A stretch of 64,000 bases of DNA from an uncultured Arthrobacter sp. (GCF_947495145.1 NZ_CANLXP010000009.1:62001-126000), one strand, 5' to 3'. Numbered from the stretch's first letter, positions 51,731-61,107 are shown. The notes: generated by a model not told the origin, from the letters alone. Numbers and translations: made by a program.

Positions 51731-52180
51731 TTAGTTGAGGTGCAGCAGCCGCAGTTCCCGCATGGTGCGTATTCCGCACCGGTGAACGGAGGGGAGTGCT
51801 GCCTCGGCCTCTTCGAGTTTGCCCTCGCGCAGCAGTCCCTCGAGCGCAGTGGCCAGCGTGACGAGCTGAGTGGCTCCCACCATGGTGGAGGTGATCTTCA
51901 GGCTGAGCACAGCGTCGAGTGACGCGGCCTGATTGCGTCGGGCGATCGCCGAGGAAATGCGTGAGTCTCGCTCGTCCCAGACGGCCACGTAGTCGCGCAC
52001 AAAAGCCCGGGCCGCAGCGGGGCTGTCGAGCTGATCCTCAAGCTCATGGAGAACGTTGGGGTCCACGAGGGGTGTCCTGTCTACACGGTGGCTACCGCCC
52101 GGGGCGCGCCGCACGTCAGCACCGACGACAGGCAGGGTCTCTGCATCGTCGTCATGCGCGCCGGGGCGGGAAAATGCCAT
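51731..52180 (-). CDS. HPt-like protein lacking the phospho-acceptor histidine
   Basis: 149 aa. After a 35-residue polar start, residues 38-135 look like an HPt four-helix bundle: LVDPNVLHELEDQLDSPAAA, DYVAVWDERDSRISSAIARR, then SLDAVLSLKITSTMVGATQL. In HPt domains the equivalent of VLSLKITSTMVGA reads HxLKGxSxxxGA; here Leu92 replaces His. It therefore probably cannot relay phosphate and may act as a binding partner. Located between the OmpR-type regulator (convergent) and tadC. No strong ribosome-binding site; the exact start is uncertain. Confidence 0.7.
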   Translation of the reverse strand: MAFSRPGAHDDDAETLPVVGADVRRAPGGSHRVDRTPLVDPNVLHELEDQLDSPAAARAFVRDYVAVWDERDSRISSAIARRNQAASLDAVLSLKITSTMVGATQLVTLATALEGLLREGKLEEAEAALPSVHRCGIRTMRELRLLHLN

Positions 52181-52299
52181 GAGCTAACGCTACTTTCTGA
52201 AAATGTGAGAAAAGCTGGAATGGACTGATGCTGTGCAAACACTGCGGAATTCTTCGGCCTGCGTACTAGCTGGTGTTTATTGTGGGCTCACGAGCCGGA

Positions 52300-53187
52300 T
52301 CAGGACCCGCTGAACGTTGCGATCGCATTGATTACAGCTGGGCCGAGGATGATGATGAACAGCACCGGAAAAATGAAGAAGAGCAGGGGGAACAACACAG
52401 TGACCGGGAGCTTCATTGCTTTCTCCTCCGCCCGCTGACGCCGCTTCACGCGCATCACTTTGGCTTGCGTGCGGAGTACGCCGCTGAGCGCGATGCCGTA
52501 CGCGTCCGCCTGCACGATGGCTTTGACGAAGCTGCGCAGTTCGGGAATGCTGGTGCGGTCGGCGAGGGCCAGATAGGACTCTCGCCTGCTGCGGCCCACC
52601 TGCATGTCCTGAAGCGTTCGCACGAGTTCCTCGGCGAGCGGGCCTTTGCCGGTTTCACCTGCACGCTGCATGGCGCTTTCGAAACCGAGGCCGGCTTCTA
52701 CCGAGATAAGCATCTGGTCCAGCGTGTTGGCCAGTTCCAGTTGCATGGCCTTCTGTCGTTCCTGACCCTTGCTGTACAGCAGCAGATCGGGGATGAAATA
52801 ACCGAGAAGAGTCAGGAAGATCGCCACCATGGTGATCAGCGGCTTCTGTGCCGCGTTGGCCATCACGAAACCGAGGGCGGCGGCGACCAGGCAAAGCGCC
52901 GGTTTGGCTCCCAGCACTTTGCCGAGCGGCATCGAGGCGGGTCGACCGGCCAAAGCGAGGAGCATGTCCAGCTTCTGCACGTATTGCGGCGGCGTGATTG
53001 CGTAGCCCAAACGTGCGAGGACACCGGGACGTACCACAGCCCGTGATTCTTCGGCTCGCCGGACGCCTCGACGCAGGTTCTCCTGGACGCCCTTGTTGGA
53101 TTGATTGCCGGGGCTGAGCAGTGCCCAGCCGAGGTATCCCAGGGGGGCCGCAACGAGGAGCAGCGATGTCAGTACAACCGGGTTCAT
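52300..53187 (-). CDS. tadC: Tad pilus inner-membrane platform protein (TadC-like, T2SSF domain)
   Basis: 295 aa, good ribosome-binding site (GGAGGG). N-terminal helix (VVLTSLLLVAAPLGYLGWAL), a central pair of helices (ALCLVAAALGFVMANAAQKP, MVAIFLTLLGYFIPDLLLYS), then the GspF/TadC domain (QMLISVEAGLGFESAMQRAG, IPELRSFVKAIVQADAYGI), and a last helix. It forms the platform through which the ATPase drives Flp pilin assembly. Last of the tad gene row. Confidence 0.9.
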   Translation of the reverse strand: MNPVVLTSLLLVAAPLGYLGWALLSPGNQSNKGVQENLRRGVRRAEESRAVVRPGVLARLGYAITPPQYVQKLDMLLALAGRPASMPLGKVLGAKPALCLVAAALGFVMANAAQKPLITMVAIFLTLLGYFIPDLLLYSKGQERQKAMQLELANTLDQMLISVEAGLGFESAMQRAGETGKGPLAEELVRTLQDMQVGRSRRESYLALADRTSIPELRSFVKAIVQADAYGIALSGVLRTQAKVMRVKRRQRAEEKAMKLPVTVLFPLLFFIFPVLFIIILGPAVINAIATFSGS

Positions 53188-53196
53188 GCTGCCCTC

Positions 53197-54126
53197 CTAA
53201 AACTTCAGATCGATTAGTTTGCGGAGCCACAGGCATCCGATGGTCATCATGACCACTGAGGCGCCGATCATGACCCAACCGAGCGGCTCAGTGAACAGCG
53301 GGTCCACGTAACCCGGGCTTACGAGCATGAGCATCGCGCCGATGCCGAACGGCAGGGCCACCAAAATGTAGGCCGAGAACTTTCCCTCGGCGGCCAACGC
53401 CCGGATCTGTCCCTTGATCTCGCTGCGTTCGCGGATGGTAGCGGCTACCTGGTCGAGCACTTCTGCCAGATCCCCACCGACTTCGCGGTTGATCTGAATC
53501 GCCTGGGCGACCCAGGCGAAGTCCTCGCTTTCCATGCGCTTCGAGGTGTCGAGCAGAGACGCAAGCAGGTCCTTGCCGAGACTGGTCTCGGTGACCACGC
53601 GTCGCATCTCGTCGGACGTGGGAGAATCCGCCTCGATGGCTGCCGCATCGATCGCCCGCAGAATACTGTGACCAGCACGCAGACCGCCCGTCAACAATTG
53701 CAGGGTGTCGCCGAGCTGTGCATCGAACTTCGAGCGTCGCCGTTTGATTTCAGCAATTATGCCGACATGCGTGGCGAACCATGGCGAAAGAATAAAGGCG
53801 ATAACTCCGGCGCCGAGCAGGATAGCGAGTATGAAGAAGACGGCGCTTGCAGCAAGGCAAAGAACGAAGACGTCCGCCTGGCTCAGCCGCATACCAGCCA
53901 TCTCGAGCAATTCACGACGGAAGAGGCGTTGCGGATGCTTCTTCAGGAACCGTTCCATCGCCCGCACAGCTGAGCCAGCGAACGTGGTCAACTGCGAGTC
54001 TGATTCCTCAGCCGGCGGTCGGCGACGGTCTAACGGCACCGCTGACTGGCGAGGGCGAGTCGCGAACATTAGAAACGCAAGTGCAGCCAGGCAAAGCGCG
54101 GTGCCGTACAGCAACAGAAGAGCCAT
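53197..54126 (-). CDS. tadB: Tad pilus inner-membrane platform protein (TadB-like, T2SSF domain)
   Basis: 309 aa. Helices at 1-20, about 90-115 (VLCLAASAVFFILAILLGAG) and two at the C-terminus. The T2SSF domain is TLQLLTGGLRAGHSILRAID ... EDFAWVAQAIQINREVGGDL ... LDQVAATIRERSEIKGQIRA. Pairs with TadC nine bases downstream and with the ATPase four bases upstream. Confidence 0.9.
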   Translation of the reverse strand: MALLLLYGTALCLAALAFLMFATRPRQSAVPLDRRRPPAEESDSQLTTFAGSAVRAMERFLKKHPQRLFRRELLEMAGMRLSQADVFVLCLAASAVFFILAILLGAGVIAFILSPWFATHVGIIAEIKRRRSKFDAQLGDTLQLLTGGLRAGHSILRAIDAAAIEADSPTSDEMRRVVTETSLGKDLLASLLDTSKRMESEDFAWVAQAIQINREVGGDLAEVLDQVAATIRERSEIKGQIRALAAEGKFSAYILVALPFGIGAMLMLVSPGYVDPLFTEPLGWVMIGASVVMMTIGCLWLRKLIDLKF

Positions 54127-54130
54127 CGCG

Positions 54131-55603
54131 CTACCTCTGGCCGCTCAGCGCAGCGCCGAACACGGCGGGCGAGACCCGAATGCCCATGTCCTCGAACCGC
54201 TCCATGAACCGTGGGCGGATGCCCGTCGGGACCGGCTTGCCCAGGAAACGGCCCGAAGAGTCCACACCAGCGGAATAATCGAACACGAAGGCGTCCTGCA
54301 GGGTCACGACGTCGCCCTCCATTCCCTGCACCTCGGTTACATGGGTAATGCGCCGGGTGCCATCACGGAGGCGCGAGATTTGAATGACTAGGTTCACGGC
54401 GGAGGCCAACTGCTCCCGAATGGCGCGCAGCGGCAGATCCATTCCCGCCATCAGAACGAGCGTTTCAAGACGCGCAACGGCGTCACGAGGTGAGTTGGCG
54501 TGCACGGTGGAGAGCGAGCCGTCGTGGCCCGTGTTCATGGCCTGAAGCATGTCCAGCGACTCGCCGCCACGGACCTCGCCGATGACGATGCGGTCGGGAC
54601 GCATACGTAGCGAGTTCTTCACCAGGTCGCGGATAGTCACTGCGCCCTTGCCTTCTGTGTTTGGTGGACGGCTCTCGAGCCGCACTACATGCTGCTGCTG
54701 AATCTGTAGTTCAACGGCGTCCTCAATGGTCACAATACGATCGTCGTGCGGTAGGAATGAGGACAGTACGTTGAGCAGGGTGGTCTTACCGGTACCGGTA
54801 CCGCCGGACACAATGATGTTTAGTTTCGCCTTCACACATGCGTCCAGCAGTTCGGCCATTTCCGGCGTGAGCGTTCCAAAGCTGATGAGCTTTTCCACTG
54901 TGAGCGGCTTCTTGCTGAACTTTCGGATGGTCAAGGACGATCCGTTTACGGCCAAAGGGGGGATGATGGCGTTGACACGCGAGCCGTCTTCGAGGCGCGC
55001 ATCAACAAAGGGGGAGGATTCGTCGATGCGCCGACCCACTTTGGAAACGATTCGCTCGATCACTCGGCGCAGCTGTGCCTCCGACTGAAATGTTGAGTCG
55101 GCGAGAACCAGTTTGCCTCGGCGCTCGATGTAAATCTGATCGGAGCGGTTCACCATGATCTCGGTGACGTCCTCGTCGTCGAGTAGGCGCTGCAGCGGGC
55201 CGAGTCCCAGCACGTCGTCGGCAACGTCCTGAATAAGCCGTCGACGCTCGTCAGGGGTGAGCGGCACCTGCTCAGCGTCGATGACCTGACTAAGCTCCTC
55301 GCGCGCAACTGTTCGGAGGTCTTCCTCTTTCAGCGTGGAATCGCTGAAGCGGGCACCCATCCGCTCGTAGAGGGCTTCGGCTGCGCGCTGCTTTAGACCG
55401 GCGAAGGCATCAACACGCGCTGTGACGGGTGCTTCGGCTGCGCTGCTGGCACCGGTCACTACGGCACTCTGAAAAACACCTTCTGCTAGCTCCAAGGCGC
55501 CGATGACAGTAGTGGGCTGTTCGGGCACCGCAACTTGTGTGGCCCCATCAACAGCGGCAGGCTCCGAAGTATTGGCCTGGTTTAGGCGTTCAGAAAGTTT
55601 CAT
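54131..55603 (-). CDS. tadA: Tad pilus secretion ATPase (CpaF/TadA)
   Basis: 490 aa from ATG 55603, which shares a base with the stop of the preceding gene (TAATG); 16 more codons are open upstream. N-terminal helical part to 140, then the GspE-like core: [20 protein letters not shown], Walker A GGTGTGKT at 267-274, [20 protein letters not shown] (Walker B), and the His box [20 protein letters not shown]. It powers Flp pilus extension, as a cytosolic hexamer at the membrane. Confidence 0.95.
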   Translation of the reverse strand: MKLSERLNQANTSEPAAVDGATQVAVPEQPTTVIGALELAEGVFQSAVVTGASSAAEAPVTARVDAFAGLKQRAAEALYERMGARFSDSTLKEEDLRTVAREELSQVIDAEQVPLTPDERRRLIQDVADDVLGLGPLQRLLDDEDVTEIMVNRSDQIYIERRGKLVLADSTFQSEAQLRRVIERIVSKVGRRIDESSPFVDARLEDGSRVNAIIPPLAVNGSSLTIRKFSKKPLTVEKLISFGTLTPEMAELLDACVKAKLNIIVSGGTGTGKTTLLNVLSSFLPHDDRIVTIEDAVELQIQQQHVVRLESRPPNTEGKGAVTIRDLVKNSLRMRPDRIVIGEVRGGESLDMLQAMNTGHDGSLSTVHANSPRDAVARLETLVLMAGMDLPLRAIREQLASAVNLVIQISRLRDGTRRITHVTEVQGMEGDVVTLQDAFVFDYSAGVDSSGRFLGKPVPTGIRPRFMERFEDMGIRVSPAVFGAALSGQR

Positions 55604-56796
55604 TAGACCACCACGCGCCGGTGCAGACCGCGCTGGCCACGTGCTCGCCACTTCGGGTCGAATCGTTCCACGAGCGAGCGCAGGTTTTTGGTAGCGGGAT
55701 CACGCACTTCTTCCTGAAGCAGCGGGACACCGCGATTAGTGGCGAGGGAAATTCCGCGCGAGCGAGGGATAGAGATGTCAACGGGAGCGCCGAGAGTCGC
55801 TTCAACGTCCTGAACGGAAAGGCCTGTTTTGGAATCGGCGAAATTGAGGACCACGTGGCGGGTCTCGGGGAAAAGATCCAACTTGCCGAGCACATCGAGC
55901 CCAGACCGCAGACCGCGCACGCTCGGAACATCCATTCCGGTGATCCAGACGGCGTCGGTGCTCTGTTCGAGGGCGGCCAAACTGTGTTCGGTAAGACCTG
56001 GGCCGGTGTCGAGGACAACGTAGGCGAACTCAGCTGAGAGCTGTTTGATCAGCACCTCAAGCTGCGCGGCGGAGATATTGTCGGCATCAGCCGGATTCGA
56101 CGGAGCACACAGCGCGTAGATTCCCGAGGGGTGTGGCGTCAGGAACGCTTTGAGGATCATCGTGTCGGTGCTTGCCGAACTGGAGACAGCATCCAGTACG
56201 GAGTACTCCGGATCGAGGTACAGGTTGGATGCAACGTCTCCGAATTGCAGATCGATATCCACCACAACAACACCCATCGGTGCAATCTTTCCCAAGCCGA
56301 CGGCGAGGTTAGTAGCGATGGTGGTCTTACCGACGCCGCCCTTGGGAGAGAACACTCCAATGACCAGACCGTGCTCTTGCTTGGGGGCGGTGGGTCCGTT
56401 TTCCGTACGGGTTCGGCTCGTGAAGGCGTGACAAGCTCGCTCGAGGAGCATACGGACGGTGGGGATGTCGGCCGTTGGCTCGACGATGTCCCGGATACCC
56501 GCGCGCATTGCCTGCAGCGCGACCCCAGCTTCATCGGGCGTAATGAGGACCAGGCTGACGTTGGGGAAGCGCACATCGACGACGGTGGCCAGGCGGAGGG
56601 CACCGTCGACTGCGACGCCCGGACCGAGCACGAGTACCTCGGGCTGCTGAACGGCGACTAGGTCAAGCAGATCTTCGGGCCGGGAGAGCAACTCGGGACG
56701 CACAGCTAGGACTTCGCCCGGAAGACCGCCCGCGGTTGCTAAGCGGACCTTCTGCTCGAATGCGTTGTCCGCGGTGATGAGGAGGAAGCGGCTCAT
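55603..56796 (-). CDS. cpaE: CpaE/TadZ-like pilus localisation ATPase
   Basis: 397 aa. Residues 1-125 form a receiver-like domain in which the phospho-Asp position is Gly (VLVLGPGVAV), so it is not phosphorylated. Then a MinD/ParA-type ATPase: deviant Walker A FSPKGGVGKTTIATNLAVGL (149-168), VVVVDIDLQFGDVASNLYLD, and YVVLDTGPGLTEHSLAALEQ. In other bacteria CpaE/TadZ places the pilus at a pole. Overlaps cpaB by four bases. Confidence 0.92.
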   Translation of the reverse strand: MSRFLLITADNAFEQKVRLATAGGLPGEVLAVRPELLSRPEDLLDLVAVQQPEVLVLGPGVAVDGALRLATVVDVRFPNVSLVLITPDEAGVALQAMRAGIRDIVEPTADIPTVRMLLERACHAFTSRTRTENGPTAPKQEHGLVIGVFSPKGGVGKTTIATNLAVGLGKIAPMGVVVVDIDLQFGDVASNLYLDPEYSVLDAVSSSASTDTMILKAFLTPHPSGIYALCAPSNPADADNISAAQLEVLIKQLSAEFAYVVLDTGPGLTEHSLAALEQSTDAVWITGMDVPSVRGLRSGLDVLGKLDLFPETRHVVLNFADSKTGLSVQDVEATLGAPVDISIPRSRGISLATNRGVPLLQEEVRDPATKNLRSLVERFDPKWRARGQRGLHRRVVV

Positions 56797-57551
56797 CGGT
56801 ACAGTTCCTTGTCCTGGACGATGAATGGGGGAGCGTCGCTATTGGCAGCGTTCGCTTTACTCAGCCAGACGAAACCGAACTCGCTCACGAAAACAAGTCG
56901 TGTCGCCTGATCAGGATTGAGGGCTAACGTGACCATCAGTGAGCCCTCCGGCAGAACGTCGCCCTGGGTCTCTTCCCCCTCAGCAGCGGGATCAGCAGCG
57001 GCGGGGCTGACGGGAGCACCCTGCACAGCGGTAACCAATACTTTGGGCAATCCAAGCTGGCTTGATTCCGCCTCAGGTCGTTCCTCGAGGCCACCTTCCG
57101 GAAGGGACATGAACACGCCAACGTAGTCGCCAGCCGTGACCTTGCCTCCAGCTATCCGGCGCGGTTCTACGAGGATCGAAATTTCGTGCAGTCCTTCCGG
57201 TACCTCTACAGAACTTGGCGCGACCAATTCGGAGGGATCAACAAGTCGCTCCGCCAGCAGCTGCTCCCCGGCTATCAAGTCAACAGAGGTAACCATGCCT
57301 GCTGAACTGTCCAGGTTCTTCAATGCCGTATCAGCGACGGACGAACCGGGAAGCTGTTCGACGACGAGTGATGCTGCAAGTTCAGAGACGGGGGTCCCGG
57401 CAGGAACTGGTTCTCGAACTACGAGGACGTCAATCGGCTCTAAACCCTGCACTGCCCGCGCTTCAGCGCCGTTGGCAAAGCTGAACACCATCACCGCACC
57501 GACGAGCGCGAGGACAACGGCGGCAATGCCGGCAATCAAGCGGGACTTCAT
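56793..57551 (-). CDS. cpaB: Flp pilus assembly protein CpaB/RcpC-like
   Basis: 252 aa. N-terminal signal/anchor (LIAGIAAVVLALVGAVMVFS), a SAF domain (about 40-105: VLVVREPVPAGTPVSELAAS) and an RcpC-like domain (GLHEISILVEPRRIAGGKVT, AGDYVGVFMSLP). A Glu/Ala-rich segment follows, then NPDQATRLVFVSEFGFVWLS. In Gram-negatives this protein stabilises the outer pore; here there is no outer membrane and its role is less clear. Coupled to both neighbours by four-base overlaps. Confidence 0.88.
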   Translation of the reverse strand: MKSRLIAGIAAVVLALVGAVMVFSFANGAEARAVQGLEPIDVLVVREPVPAGTPVSELAASLVVEQLPGSSVADTALKNLDSSAGMVTSVDLIAGEQLLAERLVDPSELVAPSSVEVPEGLHEISILVEPRRIAGGKVTAGDYVGVFMSLPEGGLEERPEAESSQLGLPKVLVTAVQGAPVSPAAADPAAEGEETQGDVLPEGSLMVTLALNPDQATRLVFVSEFGFVWLSKANAANSDAPPFIVQDKELYR

Positions 57552-58603
57552 GGTGTTTCTCCGAGAGTTAGTTTCACGACTTGGGCGCCATAACCGCCGC
57601 CGGGCATGGGTTTGATTTGAAATGAGGAGTCCAGCGAGACAAACTCCACAAATCGTCCGATGAATCCACGGTTGTTGCTGTTGAGCTTGTTGTCTTTGTA
57701 GTACTTGGCGGCGTCCGGCGTCATATACTCATTCCCGCCTCCGGGAAAGCTCCACCCGCGGATGTCGAACGCGGCGAACGCGTGCATTTGGAACGCTCCC
57801 GTTTGTCCGCCGTTGCCCTTCGTATCATCGAAAATGGGAATGAGCTCGATCACGCTTTCGTTGGCCCTCAGACGGTCTTCCCACTCGCCCAACCGCGCTG
57901 CGCAACCATCCTTTACATTGTTCCCAGGGTCACTTCCGATCCAAGGTGAAGAAGGATCGATGACTACCCCGCAGGAGTAGCCAGAACTCTGATCTAGCCA
58001 TCCGAACCCTCCGGGTATTTCTTGTCCGGAGGATGTGCTTGTGCATTCGCTGTTCTTCCCGTGTACCGTCAGGAACTGCAAGCTGCCGTCGCCACTAATT
58101 CCGGCGTCGACTTCGCACTGCGAGAAAGCAATGGCGAAAGGAGCGACGCCGCCCACCGGGACACCCCAGGCCGCGTTCGAGGAAACTGACACTTCAGCCT
58201 CGTCGAATCCAAGGGCTTGAGCGAAGAAGAGCGAGACGCTGTTTGGAGTGCTGCCTGTTTCGAGGGCACCAGTCCTGACAGATACCGTTCCAGCGGTCGT
58301 GTCAAGAGCAACGCTTTCTGCGTTGCTCTGGTTATCCAGAGAGTTCGCGTCTGCCATCTGCTTCGCTAGGGAACTTTCATCGACCAAATCCGAACAATTT
58401 TCGCTATCTAAGATGTCCTCCGCACAAGATTGCGCTATCCCTATGGCTGCTGCATCAGCGCCGTTCCGGAGTTGAGCTTTTTCGGCGTAGAGCAGACCGA
58501 CGTCCACGGCTAGAGCGGCAAAGCCGAGAAGGACGACCAGGAGGATTGCGACAATAACAGCGACTGCGCCGCGCTCATCATCTTCCTTGGCTATCCACCG
58601 CAT
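57548..58603 (-). CDS. tadG: TadG-like pilus assembly protein
   Basis: 351 aa. The N-terminus EDDERGAVAVIVAILLVVLL then GFAALAVDVGLLYAEKAQLR, NGADAAAIGIAQ is the TadG/TadE signature (single helix, large external part). External region of about 300 residues with six or more Cys (for example CAEDILDSENC, CSQ/CEVDAG) that could form disulfides. It probably lies at the cell surface with the pilus. Starts 13 bases inside tadE. Confidence 0.88.
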   Translation of the reverse strand: MRWIAKEDDERGAVAVIVAILLVVLLGFAALAVDVGLLYAEKAQLRNGADAAAIGIAQSCAEDILDSENCSDLVDESSLAKQMADANSLDNQSNAESVALDTTAGTVSVRTGALETGSTPNSVSLFFAQALGFDEAEVSVSSNAAWGVPVGGVAPFAIAFSQCEVDAGISGDGSLQFLTVHGKNSECTSTSSGQEIPGGFGWLDQSSGYSCGVVIDPSSPWIGSDPGNNVKDGCAARLGEWEDRLRANESVIELIPIFDDTKGNGGQTGAFQMHAFAAFDIRGWSFPGGGNEYMTPDAAKYYKDNKLNSNNRGFIGRFVEFVSLDSSFQIKPMPGGGYGAQVVKLTLGETP

Positions 58604-58989
58604 AGCATTGTTCCCTTGCCGGTCAGAGTGAAGGGACCGGCGATGCCGGTCAGCGTATCTAAGTCGTAGGAGATAGTCAGCGTTACCTGCCGCTGGGAAG
58701 CGCAGCTGGTGTAGGTGGCCCCGCCGCGATCGGTGAAGTCGAAATCGAACGCAGGATTGGTTTCGGAGATAGCGAGGGTCGACGCAGCCTCTTGAGCTGT
58801 TTTCTCAGCATCTAATCTCACATTGCTGATTGCCATGACACGCGCGCCTTCACGGGCTGCGTTGGTCAGCGCGATTTGAGCGTTATAGGCCCGACCAAAT
58901 TCCATAATGCCAAGCAGCAAAAGGAGGAGGACAGGGAGCAATATCGCGAACTCTACGGCTGCGGCGCCGCGCTCCTTATCGCGATTCAT
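58591..58989 (-). CDS. tadE: TadE-family pseudopilin
   Basis: 132 aa from ATG 58989, chosen because GGAGG lies seven bases ahead; a TTG start 12 bases upstream would use the same site as codons. MNRDKERGAAAVEFAILLPV then LLLLLLGIMEFGRAYNAQIA is the TadE signal with the conserved Glu; then LTNAAREGARVMAI. Minor pilin of the Flp pilus, needs a prepilin peptidase that is not in the window. Confidence 0.92.
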   Translation of the reverse strand: MNRDKERGAAAVEFAILLPVLLLLLLGIMEFGRAYNAQIALTNAAREGARVMAISNVRLDAEKTAQEAASTLAISETNPAFDFDFTDRGGATYTSCASQRQVTLTISYDLDTLTGIAGPFTLTGKGTMLCGG

Positions 58990-59048
58990 GACGACCTCCA
59001 AGTGGGCTGGTGCTGCGGAAGAACCCTCCGCAGCACCAGCAGCCGGAT

Positions 59049-59261
59049 CTACTCGGGTACTACAATTCCGCCTTCAGTAAGGCCACCGGTGATGCTCTCG
59101 AAGGCGACCTCAAGCTGATCGCCGAGAAGGATGACTCCTGCGATGATGGCAACAGCGATGAGCGCGACCATGATGCCGTACTCAACGGCGGTAGCGCCGG
59201 TCTCGTCGCGGTTCATGCGGGCTTTGATGGTGTTCGTGAAAGCTACGAAGTGAGAGAGCAT
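59049..59261 (-). CDS. flp: Flp/Fap-type major pilin
   Basis: 70 aa from ATG 59261, preceded by AGGAGAAATCAG. A leader of about 22 residues ends in RDETG, then ATAVEYGIMVALIAVAIIAG, the class IVb pilin hydrophobic stretch with Glu5. Cleavage should fall after Gly. The mature pilin has about 48 residues, ending in GGLTEGGIVVPE. It is the fibre subunit. A GCTGGC/GCCAGC hairpin (59288-59304) lies in its leader. Confidence 0.93.
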   Translation of the reverse strand: MLSHFVAFTNTIKARMNRDETGATAVEYGIMVALIAVAIIAGVILLGDQLEVAFESITGGLTEGGIVVPE

Positions 59262-59422
59262 CTGATTTCTCCTGTACGAGATGGGCGGCTGGCCCTTCGC
59301 CAGCTCTGCCAAAAAAGTAGCAGTGGAAATCCCCGAAAACTCCAAGATTGAACCAATCCTGAGCGAACCCTATCCGTGGGCCCTTTTCCTGCATTCTTTC
59401 TTGCGCTTTTCCTGCGCCAGCG

Positions 59423-60205
59423 TCAGGATTCTCGGCGTCGCCGACCGGTGTAAGTGGAAGGAACTTGGATGATTCGGGAAGCACTTTGAGGAGCTGATAC
59501 GGCTTCTGAGGAGCTCGCGCTCGCACCGAGAAGCCGCCCATCGTGCAGCTCCAAGATCCGGTCCGCACGCTGCATCAGCAGCGGGTCGTGAGTGGAAACA
59601 ATTGCAGCAACCTCATGGCTATGAACGAGATCGCTGATGAGGTCCATCATGGTGCCTGCAGTGACGCTGTCGAGCTGCCCGGTGGGCTCGTCAGCGATCA
59701 GCACCTTCGGCCGGTTAGCCAGAGCACGCGCCAGCCCTACACGCTGCTGCTGACCGCCCGAAAGCTCAGCCGACCGCTGATGATGATGCTTTCCCAAACC
59801 CACCAGCTCCAGCAGCTCCTCCACCCGGGCCTGCCGTTCGGCCGGCGGCATGCCGACCAGCCGCATCGGCACCTCCACGTTCTCCGCGGCGGTCAGAATC
59901 GGAATCAGCCCAAACGACTGGAACACGAACCCGAGATGCGTCTGCCGCAGCGTCACGCGGTCCTGCTCCCGCATCGCTGTCAACTCCACATCCCCGACGA
60001 AAACGCTCCCACTGTCGGGTTCATCCAGGCCGCCGATGCAATTCAACAGCGTCGTCTTTCCCGATCCCGAAGGCCCCTTCACCACCAACAGCTCACCCGG
60101 CTGAACGGACAACGACACGTCCGTGCACGCGTGAACAGCGCTCTCTCCGGAGCCGTAGGTTTTGGTGACGTCGTCCGCACGCAATGCGGCAACTGCGCCA
60201 CTCAT
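59423..60205 (-). CDS. ABC transporter ATP-binding protein (MacB/LolD type)
   Basis: 260 aa. Walker A GPSGSGKTT at 44-52, signature LSGGQQQRVGLARAL, Walker B VLIADEPTGQLD, switch His in VSTHDPLLMQ. The last 40 residues are polar and basic. Overlaps the upstream ATPase gene by four bases. With it and the FtsX-type permeases it forms a mechanotransmission or export system; substrate unknown. Confidence 0.92.
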   Translation of the reverse strand: MSGAVAALRADDVTKTYGSGESAVHACTDVSLSVQPGELLVVKGPSGSGKTTLLNCIGGLDEPDSGSVFVGDVELTAMREQDRVTLRQTHLGFVFQSFGLIPILTAAENVEVPMRLVGMPPAERQARVEELLELVGLGKHHHQRSAELSGGQQQRVGLARALANRPKVLIADEPTGQLDSVTAGTMMDLISDLVHSHEVAAIVSTHDPLLMQRADRILELHDGRLLGASASSSEAVSAPQSASRIIQVPSTYTGRRRRES

Positions 60206-61107
60206 CGGGTCTCCTCTGAAGGGCTATTAGCGGACGCCGGCGTCACCCGCACATGGTCCGGCTCCAGCCCCAACCGCACACGATCCTTCATATCCAGGCT
60301 CTCCATAAACTCCTGCGGCAACTGCAACCGTCCCACCCGGTCAATCACGGCGAACTCCTCGGCAATCAGGTGCTCATCGCCGTCGTTATTCAAGCCCGTC
60401 CGGCGCAGCGTCTCGGTAGAGCAGCGGCCGTCCCGGATCTGCACCGTGCGCTTTACGTGCTCAGACACAGTGGGGTCGTGCGTGACAATCAGCGTCGTCG
60501 TGCCCAGCTCCTCGTTCACCCGTCGCATCGCCTCCAGCACCTCGGCGGAGGTGTGCTCGTCCAGCTCGCCGGTCGGCTCGTCCGCGAGGATTACCTTCGG
60601 TTCATTCGACAGCGCGACGGCGAGAGCCACCCGCTGCTGCTCCCCGCCGGACATTTCCTGCGGCCGGCGGTCCCGGCAATGTGCCACACCGCTCAGCTCC
60701 AGCAGCTCAGCCACCCGAGCGTCGGCGTCCTTCCGTCCGGTGATCGCCATCGGTAGCGCCACGTTCTCCGCTGCGGTGAGGTACGGCAGCAGGTTTCGCG
60801 GCGTCTGCTGCCAGATGAACCCGACCGTCTCCCGCTGGTACCGCGAACGCTCCTTGCGGCTGAGCCCCAGCAGATCGATGCCAGCCACCTGCGCCTTCCC
60901 GGCGGAAGGACGGTCAAGGCCGGACAAAATGGTCAGCAGCGTCGACTTCCCGGAACCCGAGGCCCCGACGACGGCGGTCATTTCACCCGGCATCACCGTC
61001 AGGTTAAGGCCCTGCAGCGCCTGCACCTCAATGCCTTCGCCCTTGAAGATCCGCACCACGTCCTCGCACAGGATGTGCGGCTGCGTTTCATGTCTCACCG
61101 TAACCAC
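60202..61107 (-). CDS. ABC ATPase (MacB type) with AbrB-like C-terminal extension
   Basis: 301 aa. Walker A GASGSGKST at 49-57, signature MSGGEQQRVALAVAL at 152, Walker B VILADEPTGELD at 172. The ATPase ends near 230. Residues 250-290 read EFAVIDRVGRLQLPQEFMES then LDMKDRVRLGLEPDHVRVTP. This looks like the swapped-hairpin fold of AbrB/SpoVT/MazE proteins (usual form: xVTIPxEIRxxLGIxxGDxVxLEVEGDxI). If real, it may bind DNA or mediate dimerisation. Two bases from the permease gene. Confidence 0.9.
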   Translation of the reverse strand: MVTVRHETQPHILCEDVVRIFKGEGIEVQALQGLNLTVMPGEMTAVVGASGSGKSTLLTILSGLDRPSAGKAQVAGIDLLGLSRKERSRYQRETVGFIWQQTPRNLLPYLTAAENVALPMAITGRKDADARVAELLELSGVAHCRDRRPQEMSGGEQQRVALAVALSNEPKVILADEPTGELDEHTSAEVLEAMRRVNEELGTTTLIVTHDPTVSEHVKRTVQIRDGRCSTETLRRTGLNNDGDEHLIAEEFAVIDRVGRLQLPQEFMESLDMKDRVRLGLEPDHVRVTPASANSPSEETR

